A DNA stretch of 64,000 nt, taken from the NCBI GenBank assembly GCA_958299035.1, contig CATQJL010000223.1:54914302-54978301 (forward strand). Reading direction: 5' to 3'. Made by a program: the position numbers and the translations under genes. How positions within the stretch are numbered: position 1 is the stretch's first letter; each line of letters opens with the position of its first letter. Shown here one piece after another: positions 1 to 8,308 of the stretch. The notes below the pieces were generated by a model. It searched no databases. It saw nothing but the letters and a program-made list of their open reading frames with translations, and was not told the origin of the DNA. Origin of the DNA: Cylicocyclus nassatus (lineage: Eukaryota > Nematoda > Chromadorea > Rhabditida > Strongylidae).

Positions 1-1
1 A

Positions 2-85
2 TTCATTGGGTGGGCAAATGCTCTGAACGATGTGTCCCTGCGCGAAGTGACTATTCCAAATCTGGAACTTGTATTTTCCAAGTGA
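2..85 (+). CDS. possible 3'-terminal exon of an unidentified plus-strand gene (partial)
   Basis: From base 2 the plus strand is open for 27 codons to a TGA at 83-85, ending in the residues TIPNLELVFSK. The codons look protein-like, and an AATAAA lies at 267-272, a plausible poly(A) signal. If real, this gene would converge on the minus-strand gene at 1605-4544. The opposite strand is also open over the same bases, so strand and reality are both uncertain. The family is not recognised and the exon start lies outside the window. Confidence 0.2.
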   Translation, partial: FIGWANALNDVSLREVTIPNLELVFSK

Positions 86-502
86 AGGAAGTTTGTCCAT
101 TTTGTTGGAAACAATTTTTTTTTGCCTCACAACATCTCGCAGCATTCAAGCGTTTATAGTTGGCAGCTGCCCGAGAAAGCTTCATTTTGCAAATTTTTGT
201 ATGACAAAAATTTGAGTTTTATCTTATGTTGGCACCTTTACAGTGTCCAGCCAGAATCATTTTTCAAATAAAATTTTTGTTTTTAGGTTTTCCGTATCAG
301 TTATATGCGCAAGATTTTATGAGAAGATCTTTTTTGGAATCAGCTGTAAGGAGAAAAAATTTATGGAGGTTAAAAACTGGAAAAAGTGGCGAAGTTTGCT
401 CTTTCTTCCATCCGCTATGGTGACAGGCTTCGAACCCACAATCAAGAAAAAAATGGAGAGTTTAAAGTGAATGGAAACTTGCTGCTCCATAATAAAGTTT
501 TA
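86..502. other. AT-rich intergenic stretch
   Basis: No convincing exon, RNA gene or repeat is seen here apart from the AATAAA at 267-272. Short open frames on the plus strand lack splice context and start inside AT-rich sequence. The stretch ends at the TA target site of the mariner-like element. Confidence 0.4.
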
Positions 503-1323
503 GGTTGGTGCAAGAATAATGGCCGATTTTCCGAGCCTTTTTTCAGGGCAATTTTTTCTATCAATACTTTTTCTTTAAAATAAATAGTGTATCATCGAGA
601 AACTGTTTTCATGCTCTATCTAATGTTGTTTGAAAAGGGCTTCCATCCTCATCTGTTATAAAGTTACTGAGCTTCAATTCTAGCCAGAATTCAAGCGCGT
701 ATTAATGGCACTTCTTCAAACATTCAGCTATCATATGTAATGGATGCGTTCTTTGAAGTTATCAAGACTGAGATATGGCGCCTAAACATGTGTAGCTGTT
801 GCGGTCATTTTATGACCCATAATTTCCTTCTGAAGAAGTCAATCGCCGAAGCTTTGCTCAATTCTGTAAGCGTAGAGCTAGCATCATATTAACAGTTTTT
901 GCAAAAATCTAGCTGTTCAGTACGTAGAAAATCGGAGGACTCCGTATTCGGGACTTTGAGGCAACTGAAAAATGCTAAAAAATAGTTTTAAGTTTTAATT
1001 TTATTTCTTCTCGCAAACTTCCTTGTCCGGATTCTTTATATCGTGTTTTGTACTACTGGCTTGCTGCTACAAGATAGCACTCATCCTTACTAACAAACTT
1101 TGAAAGAAGTTATGAATTGTCAACAAGAAGGTTCTAGCAGAAGAACCTTTTTTTCAATCCATACTTTCTGCCCGTTCGTAATTTGAGTATAAGTAAATGT
1201 GCGCTGTATTGCAGAAGGCTGCTGCTTCTGATGATCGTTGCAGCATCCGGAAATGCGGATCTCAAAGAGTTATAGCACGTCAAAGTTAAAGTCCGCAAAA
1301 CGGCCATTATTTTTGCACCAACC
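503..1323. mobile_element. non-autonomous or decayed mariner-like (Tc1/mariner) element
   Basis: The left end reads GGTTGGTGCAAGAATAATGG from 503. The reverse complement of the right end reads GGTTGGTGCAAAAATAATGG from 1323. The inverted repeats share 22 of the first 23 bases and can be followed for about 35 bp with a few differences. Both ends abut a TA (501-502 and 1324-1325), the target duplication used by Tc1/mariner elements. The termini match the well-known mariner pattern GGTTGGTGCAAAA. The 821-bp interior has no open transposase frame on either strand, so the copy is a deletion derivative or a long-dead element. It lies downstream of the minus-strand gene at 1605-4544. Confidence 0.82.
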
Positions 1324-1325
1324 TA

Positions 1326-1604
1326 TTGGATGTCTCATGAAGTTGTGGACGCACAAATTATAAAGAACGGGGGAACTAGAATTTCGAACGTTGCAGGCAA
1401 AAGTCTTCTTGGGCGTCTTTGGTTTTTCCACAGTAAATTTCCCGATTGTGAGTTTTCATGCATAGTCGAGTAGGTTATCATTTTATCAATTACACTAATT
1501 GCACTTTTGTTTACCTAAAATAATATCACATAGCAACTCAATCCTTCTTACAACGAAGAAGAAACAATTTCAAATTGCCAAATTTTATCATTCTTACCCG
1601 AATG
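1326..1604. other. gap between mariner-like element and the minus-strand gene; probable 3' UTR/downstream flank
   Basis: No open exon is seen. Read on the minus strand it follows the inferred stop codon at 1607-1605. A GATAAA hexamer at 1589-1584 (minus strand) is the only nearby candidate poly(A) variant, and it is weak and very close to the stop. Confidence 0.3.
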
Positions 1605-4544
1605 TCATGAACCTGAAATGACAAAGCTATTTTAGTGAATACCAAAGTACGATCTTTTTTTTGGAAGTAAAAACCTTTCAAGGTTAGGTTTCAATTCAAT
1701 AATTATTGAGCAAAATGCTAAATAAACATCTGGTTTGTATCCACTCACTCAAGTCCGGTATTCCAGCAATTACTTGACGATCCTCATCTGCTTCGCGAAC
1801 GACCTGTAAGTAGCCGGAAAGTGAATTGGATGAAAAAAAAAGTTGTATAAGACAAACTTTGTAATTTGGTGTGCTTGGACTTTGCGGAACGCCATATCCA
1901 CTTCCTCCACTTCTTGTACTCTCATCTGTGGTGTCACGCTGAATGAATATCAATGAACGAGGGTAAGTCTGGTTATCCTTTACTTACCAACGTCATTGGT
2001 GGCACGGAATAATTGTTCAATTTGTGTTGTTTTGCTCTTTTCTTCTCATAGTAATTCTGAAGTATGTTGTTGTTCTGAAAATTTTAAAATGAATCTGATT
2101 GCAAAGCATATCCTATTTATTACACTATTACCTATACTATTTATTACAGTTTTATTCTGCAATGTTACTGATACATTTACTTGGTATGTGTTAGACTAAT
2201 CACTTTTTTCTTCTACGGTACCCCTTGAATGCAGTAGATAAATAGGTGAACAAATAAATCAGTAAGCATGTAGCCTTGAAATTTTTTCCCCACAATCTAT
2301 CTGTTTCATATGAGGACAATAATTTGAAGTTCTTTACCTATATATGGGACCCTTTGATTCAATAAGATTGGCGGTTTGAAGGGACCGCTGGCACCCGCGA
2401 CGCAGTCTGCGTCTCTTTCGCGGGCGTGCACTCTGATTATTCTCTGGCCTCAATTAGGTCACGAAGCCCCTCCTTCCAGCCGCCAATCCAGTTAAATCAC
2501 AGAACCCTTCGTTCTGTAGGAGCGATTATTGTAAACTGATACTTGTTATTGTTCTTAATACTTCCAATGACTTGAGTATTCGAAAATCTAAAGGATTTTG
2601 CTAAAACTTCATAAAAATGACTAAACTGTGTTTAATACCATCACCGAACCCTTAGCATCGCAACAACATCAACCTCGTACTTTTTTATTTCGATAGCTAG
2701 TCTTTAACCGAAATTGACTGCTAGCTCAATAGGATAGTCCTACTTGATAAAAAGACACACCTTTATTGGCTTCTGCCTAGCTGGTGAATAGATAGCGTTT
2801 CCCAAATTTGGCGGAGACGGAAAGTCGTCACTGAAAAAGAGGATTTATAACAGTCATTGCCTATTTAGCATTATAATGCGGCATAATACATAAGCATTCT
2901 GAGTGATCTTCGAAGCACTTAATAAGAAATAGAGAGGGTAAGTGTGTGAATTTGCACGACCCTGAATATACAGAATCTCGACACTATCCACAACGAAAGG
3001 TATTTTACAGAACTCTTGTATCAATTTGTGAAAGTGAGGGTGATATACTCTCTGAAAAATTCACAAAGAGATTCATCTTTTGATTTGGTTGGTAATGAAT
3101 ACAAAGAAATATTCCGTGAGATCGCTCACTCTCAAAGGCTGTTGGTAAAAAAAAGAAGTTATTTATCAGTGGAAGGATATTATTGTTCTATTTTGAAATG
3201 GTTGATTTTAGGCAAGATTTCAAGGAATTTGATTTTTAGTCCACAGAATTTCGCATGCAAACAGTTGCTCACAGAAAATTGTGAGCTAAAGGTGAGAACT
3301 TAGTGCGAGATTAGATGTGTGGAAAATTTGATTTTTCTACGCAAGATTTTATTTTTCATAGTTTTTGCTGAAGTATTAATAATTTATAATTAAGTAAACT
3401 GCAAACTTCTGTAAGCAGTTATGGGGGGGGGGTGGAGAAAGGGGGAGGAGGCAAAAATTTTTCATTCAAAGCAAAAAAACAAAGGGTGCCCTCCTCCTCC
3501 CCCCCCCCCCCTCGGTACGCCACTGCTCCGAAGATATAATTTTTCAAAGCTAGAAACAGTAAGTTAGGAGAATCTAAAAATCTTAGCGTATATTACGAGA
3601 ATTATTCTATTTGTGCTATACTTAACGCTTTCCGAATTTTGAAAATGAAATTTTTGAAAATTAGCTCAACTTTGAGCAGGTAAAAATGACCGGTGAGGAA
3701 TTGTGGCAGTATCAAAAAAGGCGTGCAGAAGTGTGGCTAGTAAATGAAACCTTAAGAAAGAGAAGGAAAAGCTGCATCGAATGCATGTCGAAACTCATTC
3801 AGGTCTTTACTGTGCGTGGTTTTATAGAGGTTTGAAAAAACCGACAAAACTTTCGGGACAACCTAATATATTCCAAAGCTGACTTCGATTTCAAAAGTCT
3901 AAAAGAATTTGATCACTTTCGAAAGAAAAAACAAATCATCCAAAGTTTTTTGCTCGGTTTGAAGTTTTCTGATCGAAGATCTACTGAAAATGATACAGTA
4001 TTGAAATCACAAGCAATTTTTGTGTGCAGGAACCACTAGTCTTTTATAGCTATTTTTTTTCAACACGAATAATTACAAAATTCACACAGAAGATTTGAAA
4101 GTTGTTTTCCGTTCTTCTACCAGCAAATATGATGCAAATTTACATGATTAGTGTCTGAAGCAAATTTCCAAACTAACGTAATTCGTAATGTTAGCATCTT
4201 TACTTCAAGAGAATAGTTAGAAAGTTTACTTGCAAAATTCCCGAATATGCTTAATGAAAATAAAAAAAAAGCGTTATGTTGTCTAAACTGAGCTCAAAAT
4301 TTACCTCTGATAGACATTGTCGGATGTGATATCTTCTATCCCTTCGCTGTTACTGGCTTGAGCCGTATTACTAAGCACCAGTAATGGAAAAATCCACCTG
4401 AATCGCAAGAACTCGAGGGTAAGGGAACAAAATTGGGAGTGAGCTGTCTGCACTGCATATGCGCAAACAATAAAATTTTACACTTAAGTCCAGTAAATGT
4501 TATTTCTAACTATGAGATCGATGCACTCACCTTGAGGCGGACAT
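1605..4544 (-). CDS. seven-exon gene for a small, probably secreted, cysteine-free protein of unknown family
   Basis: Gene inferred by hand from splice sites. Minus-strand exons are 4544-4531, 4397-4305, 2830-2761, 2074-1988, 1938-1858, 1803-1749 and 1612-1605 (TGA). Lengths are 14, 93, 70, 87, 81, 55 and 8 nt, total 408, giving 135 residues. All introns are GT-AG: 133, 1474, 686, 49, 54 and 136 bp. Donors include GTGAGT (twice) and GTAAGT; acceptors include TTTTCAG and TTTCAG. Phases agree at every junction, and in exons 2, 3 and 4 I found only the used frame open. Residues 1-19 (MSASRWIFPLLVLSNTAQA) form a textbook signal peptide with an AQA cleavage motif before Ser20. The mature part is polar and probably disordered. 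It has KKR at 70-72, a possible N-glycosylation site at Asn80, a Gly/Ser/Pro-rich stretch near 98-112, and an acidic C-terminal part (EADED). There are no cysteines and no known domain. The KKR could be a prohormone cleavage site, which is inference only. The weakest parts are the tiny last exon and the long intron 2, which could hide another exon. Confidence 0.6.
2364..2489. repeat. GC-rich fold-back element inside intron 3
   Basis: The outer arms GATTGGCGG...GAAGG (from 2366) and its imperfect complement CCTTCCAGCCGCCAATC (ending 2488) enclose a nested hairpin. In it CCCGCGA (2394-2400) faces TCGCGGG (2418-2424) around GACGCA/TGCGTC. The stretch is much richer in G+C than its surroundings. 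It looks like a miniature inverted-repeat transposon or a structured RNA insert. No target duplication is clear. It sits in the 686-bp intron 3 of the minus-strand gene. Confidence 0.55.
2499..2517. other. short perfect hairpin
   Basis: ACAGAAC (2499-2505) and GTTCTGT (2511-2517) can form a 7-bp stem with a 5-nt loop, ten bases beyond the GC-rich fold-back. No function is assigned. Confidence 0.4.
3414..3527. repeat. G-rich mini-element with short inverted ends, in intron 2
   Basis: AGCAGT at 3414-3419 and ACTGCT at 3522-3527 bound a segment that starts with ten consecutive G (3423-3432) plus further G runs and ends with C-rich sequence. Read in reverse, the right end begins CAGTGGCGTACCGAGG, a phrase typical of hAT-like and related MITE ends. 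The two ends can fold on each other. The flanking 8-mers do not match, so no target duplication supports the call. The G runs could form a quadruplex. Confidence 0.4.
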
Positions 4545-4764
4545 GCGACGAGACGAGTAATTGCAGTTTTAAGAATGACCCGTCGGCGCTACTATTATGC
4601 CTCGATCGTGGACGATACTGGGCCGCCAAATCGCCCTGGATTAGCGACAACGTAGCGAATTGTAAGAGACAAGTTCGAGCATGCTGTCATGTGGAATCCA
4701 CAGAAAATTGTTGGGAATCGCTTTCGCTGCGTGTGCGCATAGGTCTAGGTCCCCATATGCGTAG
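4545..4764. other. 5' flank/putative promoter of the minus-strand gene
   Basis: Directly upstream (minus sense) of the inferred ATG at 4544-4542. No TTTCAG trans-splice acceptor and no TATA box are obvious close to the ATG. A plus-strand open frame crosses this stretch, but it overlaps the signal-peptide exon and is not considered coding. Confidence 0.25.
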
Positions 4765-5305
4765 TGGGTTATTTCAAATGTTCTACCCGTTTTTAGAGCT
4801 CACAAGGGAAGCGTCATTAGTCGAAGTGGACTTTACACATGGCACCTATATCACTTTGTAGAGCATTGAACGGTGCTTCCAAATCCGTCTTCCATATCTG
4901 CCAAGCGCCTCTGGAGGCCGAGTTATGGGCATTTTTCAATTCGAAAAACTGAATGCACAACCGAAACAAAATCGTTCAAAACTGCTCAAATGGTCAGGTG
5001 TTCATTATCAGAGCACTTTACTTGATGAATACTTTCTGTCTTAAACCCTTATACTCAACAGTGCTTTATGTGAGTGCAGGAAATATTGTTTGCTGTTTCT
5101 ACATAAATTGTGCGTTCATTTTTTGCTACAAAAACACTCATAACTCGGCGACCAGGGGCGCTTGGCAGATATCGAAAACAGATTTGGAATCAGCGTTCAA
5201 TACTCTTCAAAATATTATAGGATTCCTTTAAAAAGGCCACTTCCACTAAAGACGCTTCGCCTGTCAGCTTCAAGTCAACATAGCACTTTTAGGAAATAAT
5301 CTCAG
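4765..5305. repeat. long imperfect inverted repeat (fold-back or MITE-like)
   Basis: The left arm, about 4765-4985, is complementary to the right arm, about 5085-5305. A well-matched part is ATCTGCCAAGCGCC (4897-4910) against GGCGCTTGGCAGAT (5157-5170). Matching continues outward through AAGCGTC/GACGCTT and GTTATTTC/GAAATAAT, and inward past TGCACAA/TGTGCGT. By eye the arms are roughly three-quarters identical. The central loop is about 100 bp. No target duplication was found. The arms begin about 220 bp upstream of the minus-strand gene's ATG. Confidence 0.6.
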
Positions 5306-5497
5306 AGAGGAGACCAAGTTACCCTTACTTCCATTGCAACGATAAACGAAGATTTCTCAGATTAAGATCGCCTAACATTTTCCTTCTAAACCCATTTTCA
5401 ATAAATAATGGCTCAACCTGTAATGCAGTAAGTCTGAGCAAGTGGATTTTTTCACAAAAAGATTCTGCAAAAACTAAAACGGCAATTATTTTCGTAA
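5306..5497. other. AT-rich intergenic stretch
   Basis: I see no exon pair, RNA gene or repeat here. Confidence 0.3.
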
Positions 5498-5556
5498 CTC
5501 TAAGGTGGCAGAAAGTACAGTTTTTGAATTTTTCATACTTTCCGCCGCCTAGAACT
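5498..5556. repeat. short hairpin-forming inverted repeat
   Basis: AAGGTGGCAGAAAGTA (arm ending about 5516) faces TACTTTCCGCCGCCT (5536-5550), about 15 bp with two mismatches, around an 18-20 nt AT-rich loop. It may be a remnant of a small MITE. Function unknown. Confidence 0.45.
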
Positions 5557-5719
5557 AAGGAAAATCCCTCGCTTTTGGAACATTGAATGTTCTAGGTTCA
5601 TTCCGCTAAGAGCGAAAGATGCGCAACCGCATTGCGCTTTATGACTTCGATGCTACGCATTAGGATTACAGCCACGTTTGAGTTTACATTCCTAAGATCA
5701 AGTTTTATTAAGAATCACA
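5557..5719. other. intergenic stretch
   Basis: No feature recognised. It ends at the 8-bp target site of the hAT element. Confidence 0.3.
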
Positions 5720-5727
5720 TCCCATAA

Positions 5728-6452
5728 CAGGGCTCGGCACGAGCTGGCACCAGGGAAATTTTAAAACGAAGTCCCGTATGATATTGAAAATTTCGTACGA
5801 AGTCCCTTTTGACCTGTTTTGAAAACCCGTCATTATTTTTATATTATGTAAAAAATGTAGCAGTGTTTTCATGCATTTCTGATTTCATGAAAGAACTTTT
5901 CACAGCTTTCTGAGCTTTTTAAGTGGTCGAATCACATCTTGAGAAGCAGAAAAAGCCGATTTTTTAACTGCGGAGCGGACCGAGTGGTTTTCAAATTGCT
6001 ATAAAACGCTGAAAAGAGAACATTATGAAACTGTTTCTTCTCCGTATGTAATCTTTTACAGTGTAGATACATTTTATTAAAAAAGTATGAAAACTTATGT
6101 GAGCAAAGTGTCGGTGCCAGCTCAGCTGGCACCCAGCTGGCACGGTGCCAGCTAATTCAGAAAAAAGTTGGGCACAGCTTTCATTCACATAAGTTTTCAT
6201 AAATTTTTGGCTCATAGTTCCGGTCCACCAACGCGCATGCACACACCAAATTTGGTGTCATACTATTGCGTTTTGGCTGAAAACAACGCCTTTGTTTGTT
6301 GATGGACAGCTTGCCAATGGCATGCCGGTGGCATGCCGGCGGCATTTTTGCGGCAGTTCTCCGCCTCGGCCCCTGTAGAAATGATAACCCCTTTGCTTTC
6401 CGCCCTAAAAACGATATCCAGCTTGACCAGGTGCCAGCTGTGCTGAGCCCTG
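5728..6452. mobile_element. non-autonomous hAT-superfamily element with intact 8-bp target duplication
   Basis: TCCCATAA occurs immediately before the element (5720-5727) and immediately after it (6453-6460), a perfect 8-bp duplication as made by hAT transposases. The left end starts CAGGGCTCGGCACGAGCTGG. The reverse complement of the right end starts CAGGGCTCAGCACAGCTGGC. The two align over about 24 bp with one mismatch and one single-base gap. Inside, at 6114-6153, four copies of the 9-mer AGCTGGCAC alternate in orientation; the same motif is in both termini, so they may be transposase-binding repeats (inference). No transposase frame exists in the 725 bp, so movement would need a helper in trans. 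Confidence 0.88.
6114..6153. repeat. internal cluster of inverted 9-mers in the hAT element
   Basis: GTGCCAGCT (6114-6122), AGCTGGCAC (6124-6132), AGCTGGCAC (6135-6143) and GTGCCAGCT (6145-6153) form two back-to-back palindromes. The motif equals the subterminal part of both element ends. Confidence 0.75.
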
Positions 6453-6460
6453 TCCCATAA

Positions 6461-6922
6461 GCATTTTGCCACAAGTCTCTAGCAAACACTACGCATGTTT
6501 TCGAATAAATCGCTCCTTGCCCGCAGACTCATCAAAGTGAGGTAAGAAAGACAAATTTGTTGTCCATTTTTATGTGCGATAACCACAGAATAAAAAACTT
6601 TTCGCAAACAGAAGCTAGAGAAAGTGGTTTCTGAATGATATAAGTAACGTTCATAAGACTGGCTAGCTTACCCGGATCCGCCAGGCCCTATCGAAACGCT
6701 ATGATGAGGTCCCATCCTTATTCCTGCACTACCTTCCCCTCCACTTCTACATGCCAATTTCCTATTCCCATTTTGTTTTCGTAATCAGCATGCCCACATA
6801 TTCCCCTGTCCCAACTTCCAGCCCCGTAGCTCAAACTTTGCAAGAAATCGATAAAAATCAATAAAAGTAATAGACAATTTCAGAAACAAATATTGCATTC
6901 GTAATCAGTATGCTCGCTTTAC
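6461..6922. other. flank between hAT element and tRNA array
   Basis: No gene is recognised. The stretch is pyrimidine-rich at 6715-6840. A near-identical direct repeat (TTCGTAATCAG, Y, ATGC) starts around 6778 and 6898, the second copy ending just before the array edge. A GAG|GTAAGA donor-like site at about 6542 has no supporting exon. Confidence 0.35.
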
Positions 6923-6948
6923 TTCTCAGCGATGCGAATGCGATCGGT

Positions 6949-7003
6949 GGTCCCGTGGTGTAGCGGTTAGCACTCAGGACTCTGTATCCTGCGCAAGGTC
7001 TCC
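6949..7003 (+). pseudogene. first array copy, truncated tRNA-Gln (base 37 = T)
   Basis: The array starts with a truncated copy. It has the 5' acceptor strand, D arm and anticodon arm (CUG, but T at position 37) and then jumps from TGCG straight to the spacer CAAGGTCTCC. The T-arm, 3' acceptor strand and terminator are missing. Other T37 truncated copies start at 7391, 8615, 12841, 16111, 28026 and 29423. Several of these carry a CATTTTCAG spacer variant whose TTTT could act as a late Pol III stop. Confidence 0.85.
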
Positions 7004-7084
7004 AATACTTCGTCATTTTCAGGAGGGCTTTGCGATGAGGATAGAATGGAAAACCGTTCTCAGCGATGCGAATGCGATCGGTTC

Positions 7085-7156
7085 GGTCTCGTGGTGTAGC
7101 GGTTAGCACTCAGGACTCTGAATCCTGCGACGTGAGTTCAAATCTCACCGGGACCT
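7085..7156 (+). tRNA. tRNA-Gln (CUG), first full-length copy
   Basis: Full cloverleaf, but with T at position 5 (GGTCTCG), giving a U5-G68 wobble. It follows the longer GGTTCGG linker. That linker is otherwise absent from the left third of the array and reappears near 21081. It is probably functional or nearly so. Confidence 0.93.
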
Positions 7157-7524
7157 AGTCTTTTGCGCAAGGTCTTCAATACTTCGTCATCGTCAAGAGG
7201 GCTTTGCGATGAGGATAGAATGGAAAACAGTTCTCAGCGATGCGAATGCGATCGGTGGTCCCGTGGTGTAGCGGTTAGCACTCAGGACTCTGGATCCTGC
7301 GCAAGGTCCTCAATACTTCGTCATCGTCAAGAGGGCTTTGCGATGAGGATAGAATGGAAAACAGTTCTCAGCGATGCGAATGCGATCGGTGGTCCCGTGG
7401 TGTAGCGGTTAGCACTCAGGACTCTGTATCCTGCGCAAGGTCTCCAATACTTCGTCATTTTCAGGAGGGCTTTGCGATGAGGATAGAATGGAAAACCGTT
7501 CTCAGCGATGCGAATGCGATCGGT

Positions 7525-7596
7525 GGTCCCGTGGTGTAGCGGTTAGCACTCAGGACTCTGAATCCTGCGACGTGAGTTCAAATCTCACCGGGACCT
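7525..7596 (+). tRNA. tRNA-Gln (CUG), canonical copy
   Basis: Reference copy. The acceptor stem GGTCCCG/CGGGACC is perfectly paired with T at position 73. The D stem is GTGT/GCAC, and the anticodon stem CAGGA/TCCTG holds loop CTCTGAA (anticodon CUG, A37). The variable loop is CGAC and the T arm is GTGAG-TTCAAAT-CTCAC. There is no intron and no encoded CCA, as usual in eukaryotes. It decodes CAG as glutamine. The sequence closely follows the animal tRNA-Gln pattern (GTGTA...GGTTAGCACT). Most copies in the array share this exact sequence. Confidence 0.98.
7532..7584 (+). promoter_or_regulatory. internal Pol III A and B boxes of the reference copy
   Basis: The A box TGGTGTAGCGG (7532-7542) and B box core GTTCAAATC (7576-7584) match the TFIIIC-bound internal promoter of type 2 Pol III genes. 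All full-length copies have both. The truncated copies keep only the A box. Confidence 0.85.
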
Positions 7597-7600
7597 AGTC

Positions 7601-7604
7601 TTTT
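7601..7604 (+). terminator. Pol III T4 terminator of the reference copy
   Basis: TTTT lies 4 bp after the mature 3' end (CCT-AGTC-TTTT) and recurs after the full-length copies. It overlaps the palindrome TTTGCGCAAA in units of the AAAGTC spacer class, and TTTGCGCAAG in the AAGGTC class. Confidence 0.85.
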
Positions 7605-7696
7605 GCGCAAGGTCTCTAATACTTCGTCATTGTCAGGAGGGCTTTGCGATGAGGTTAGAATGGAAAACCGTTCTCAGCGATGCGAATGCGATCGGT

Positions 7697-7751
7697 GATC
7701 CCGTGGTGTAGCGGTTAGCACTCAGGACTCTGGATCCTGCGCAAGGTCTTC
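7697..7751 (+). pseudogene. truncated tRNA-Gln, common 134-bp unit type (base 37 = G)
   Basis: Representative of the main truncated class, here also with A at position 2. Relative to the full unit, 38 bp are missing between TGCG in tRNA positions 42-45 and TGCG in the downstream TTTTGCG; one TGCG remains at the junction. The B box, T arm, 3' acceptor strand and terminator are lost. Almost all members have G37, which creates a GGATCC (BamHI) site absent from canonical full copies. It cannot make a mature tRNA. Confidence 0.9.
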
Positions 7752-8308
7752 AATACTTCGTCATCGTCAAGAGGGCTTTGCGATGAGGACAGAATGGAAA
7801 ACAGTTCTCAGCGATGCGAATGCGATCGGTGGTCCCGTGGTGTAGCGGTTAGCACTCAGGACTCTGAATCCTGCGACGTGAGTTCAAATCTCACCGGGAC
7901 CTAGTCTTTTGCGCAAGGTCTCTAATACTTCGTCATTGTCAGGAGGGCTTTGCGATGAGGATAGAATGGAAAACAGTTCTCAGCGATGCGAATGCGATCG
8001 GTGGTCCCGTGGTGTAGCGGTTAGCACTCAGGACTCTGGATCCTGCGCAAGGTCTTCAATACTTCGCCATCGTCAAGAGGGCTTTGCGATGAGGATAGAA
8101 TGGAAAACAGTTCTCAGCGATGCGAATGCGATCGGTGGTCCCGTGGTGTAGCGGTTAGCACTCAGGACTCTGAATCCTGCGACGTGAGTTCAAATCTCAC
8201 CGGGACCTAGTCTTTTGCGCAAGGTCTCTAATACTTCGTCATTGTCAGGAGGGCTTTGCGATGAGGTTAGAATGGAAAACCGTTCTCAGCGATGCGAATG
8301 CGATCGGT

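Noticed and set aside
410..445. tRNA-like TTCGAA motif
   Set aside because: Only a B-box-like string is present. No acceptor, D or anticodon arm can be built around it.
1696..1953. 85-residue minus-strand open frame taken as a single coding block
   Set aside because: It spans two real-looking exons (1938-1858 and 1803-1749) and the 54-bp intron between them, whose translation is a hydrophobic stretch with a polypyrimidine tract. The spliced reading is better.
3016..3303. 95-residue plus-strand open frame with a GTGAGA donor-like end
   Set aside because: TTG start, no acceptor upstream, AT-rich composition, and it lies in intron 2 of the minus-strand gene.
4433..4861. 142-residue plus-strand open frame
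   Set aside because: It starts at TTG, has no family resemblance, runs into the inverted repeat, and lies opposite the signal-peptide exons of the minus-strand gene, which have much better splice support.
5932..6489. Overlapping minus-strand open frames of 66-102 residues
   Set aside because: They fall within or cross the ends of the hAT element, include its palindromes, and have no transposase motifs.
6949..7003. Truncated copies as functional half-tRNA genes
   Set aside because: They keep the A box but have neither B box nor a nearby terminator, so directed transcription is unlikely; kept as pseudogenes.
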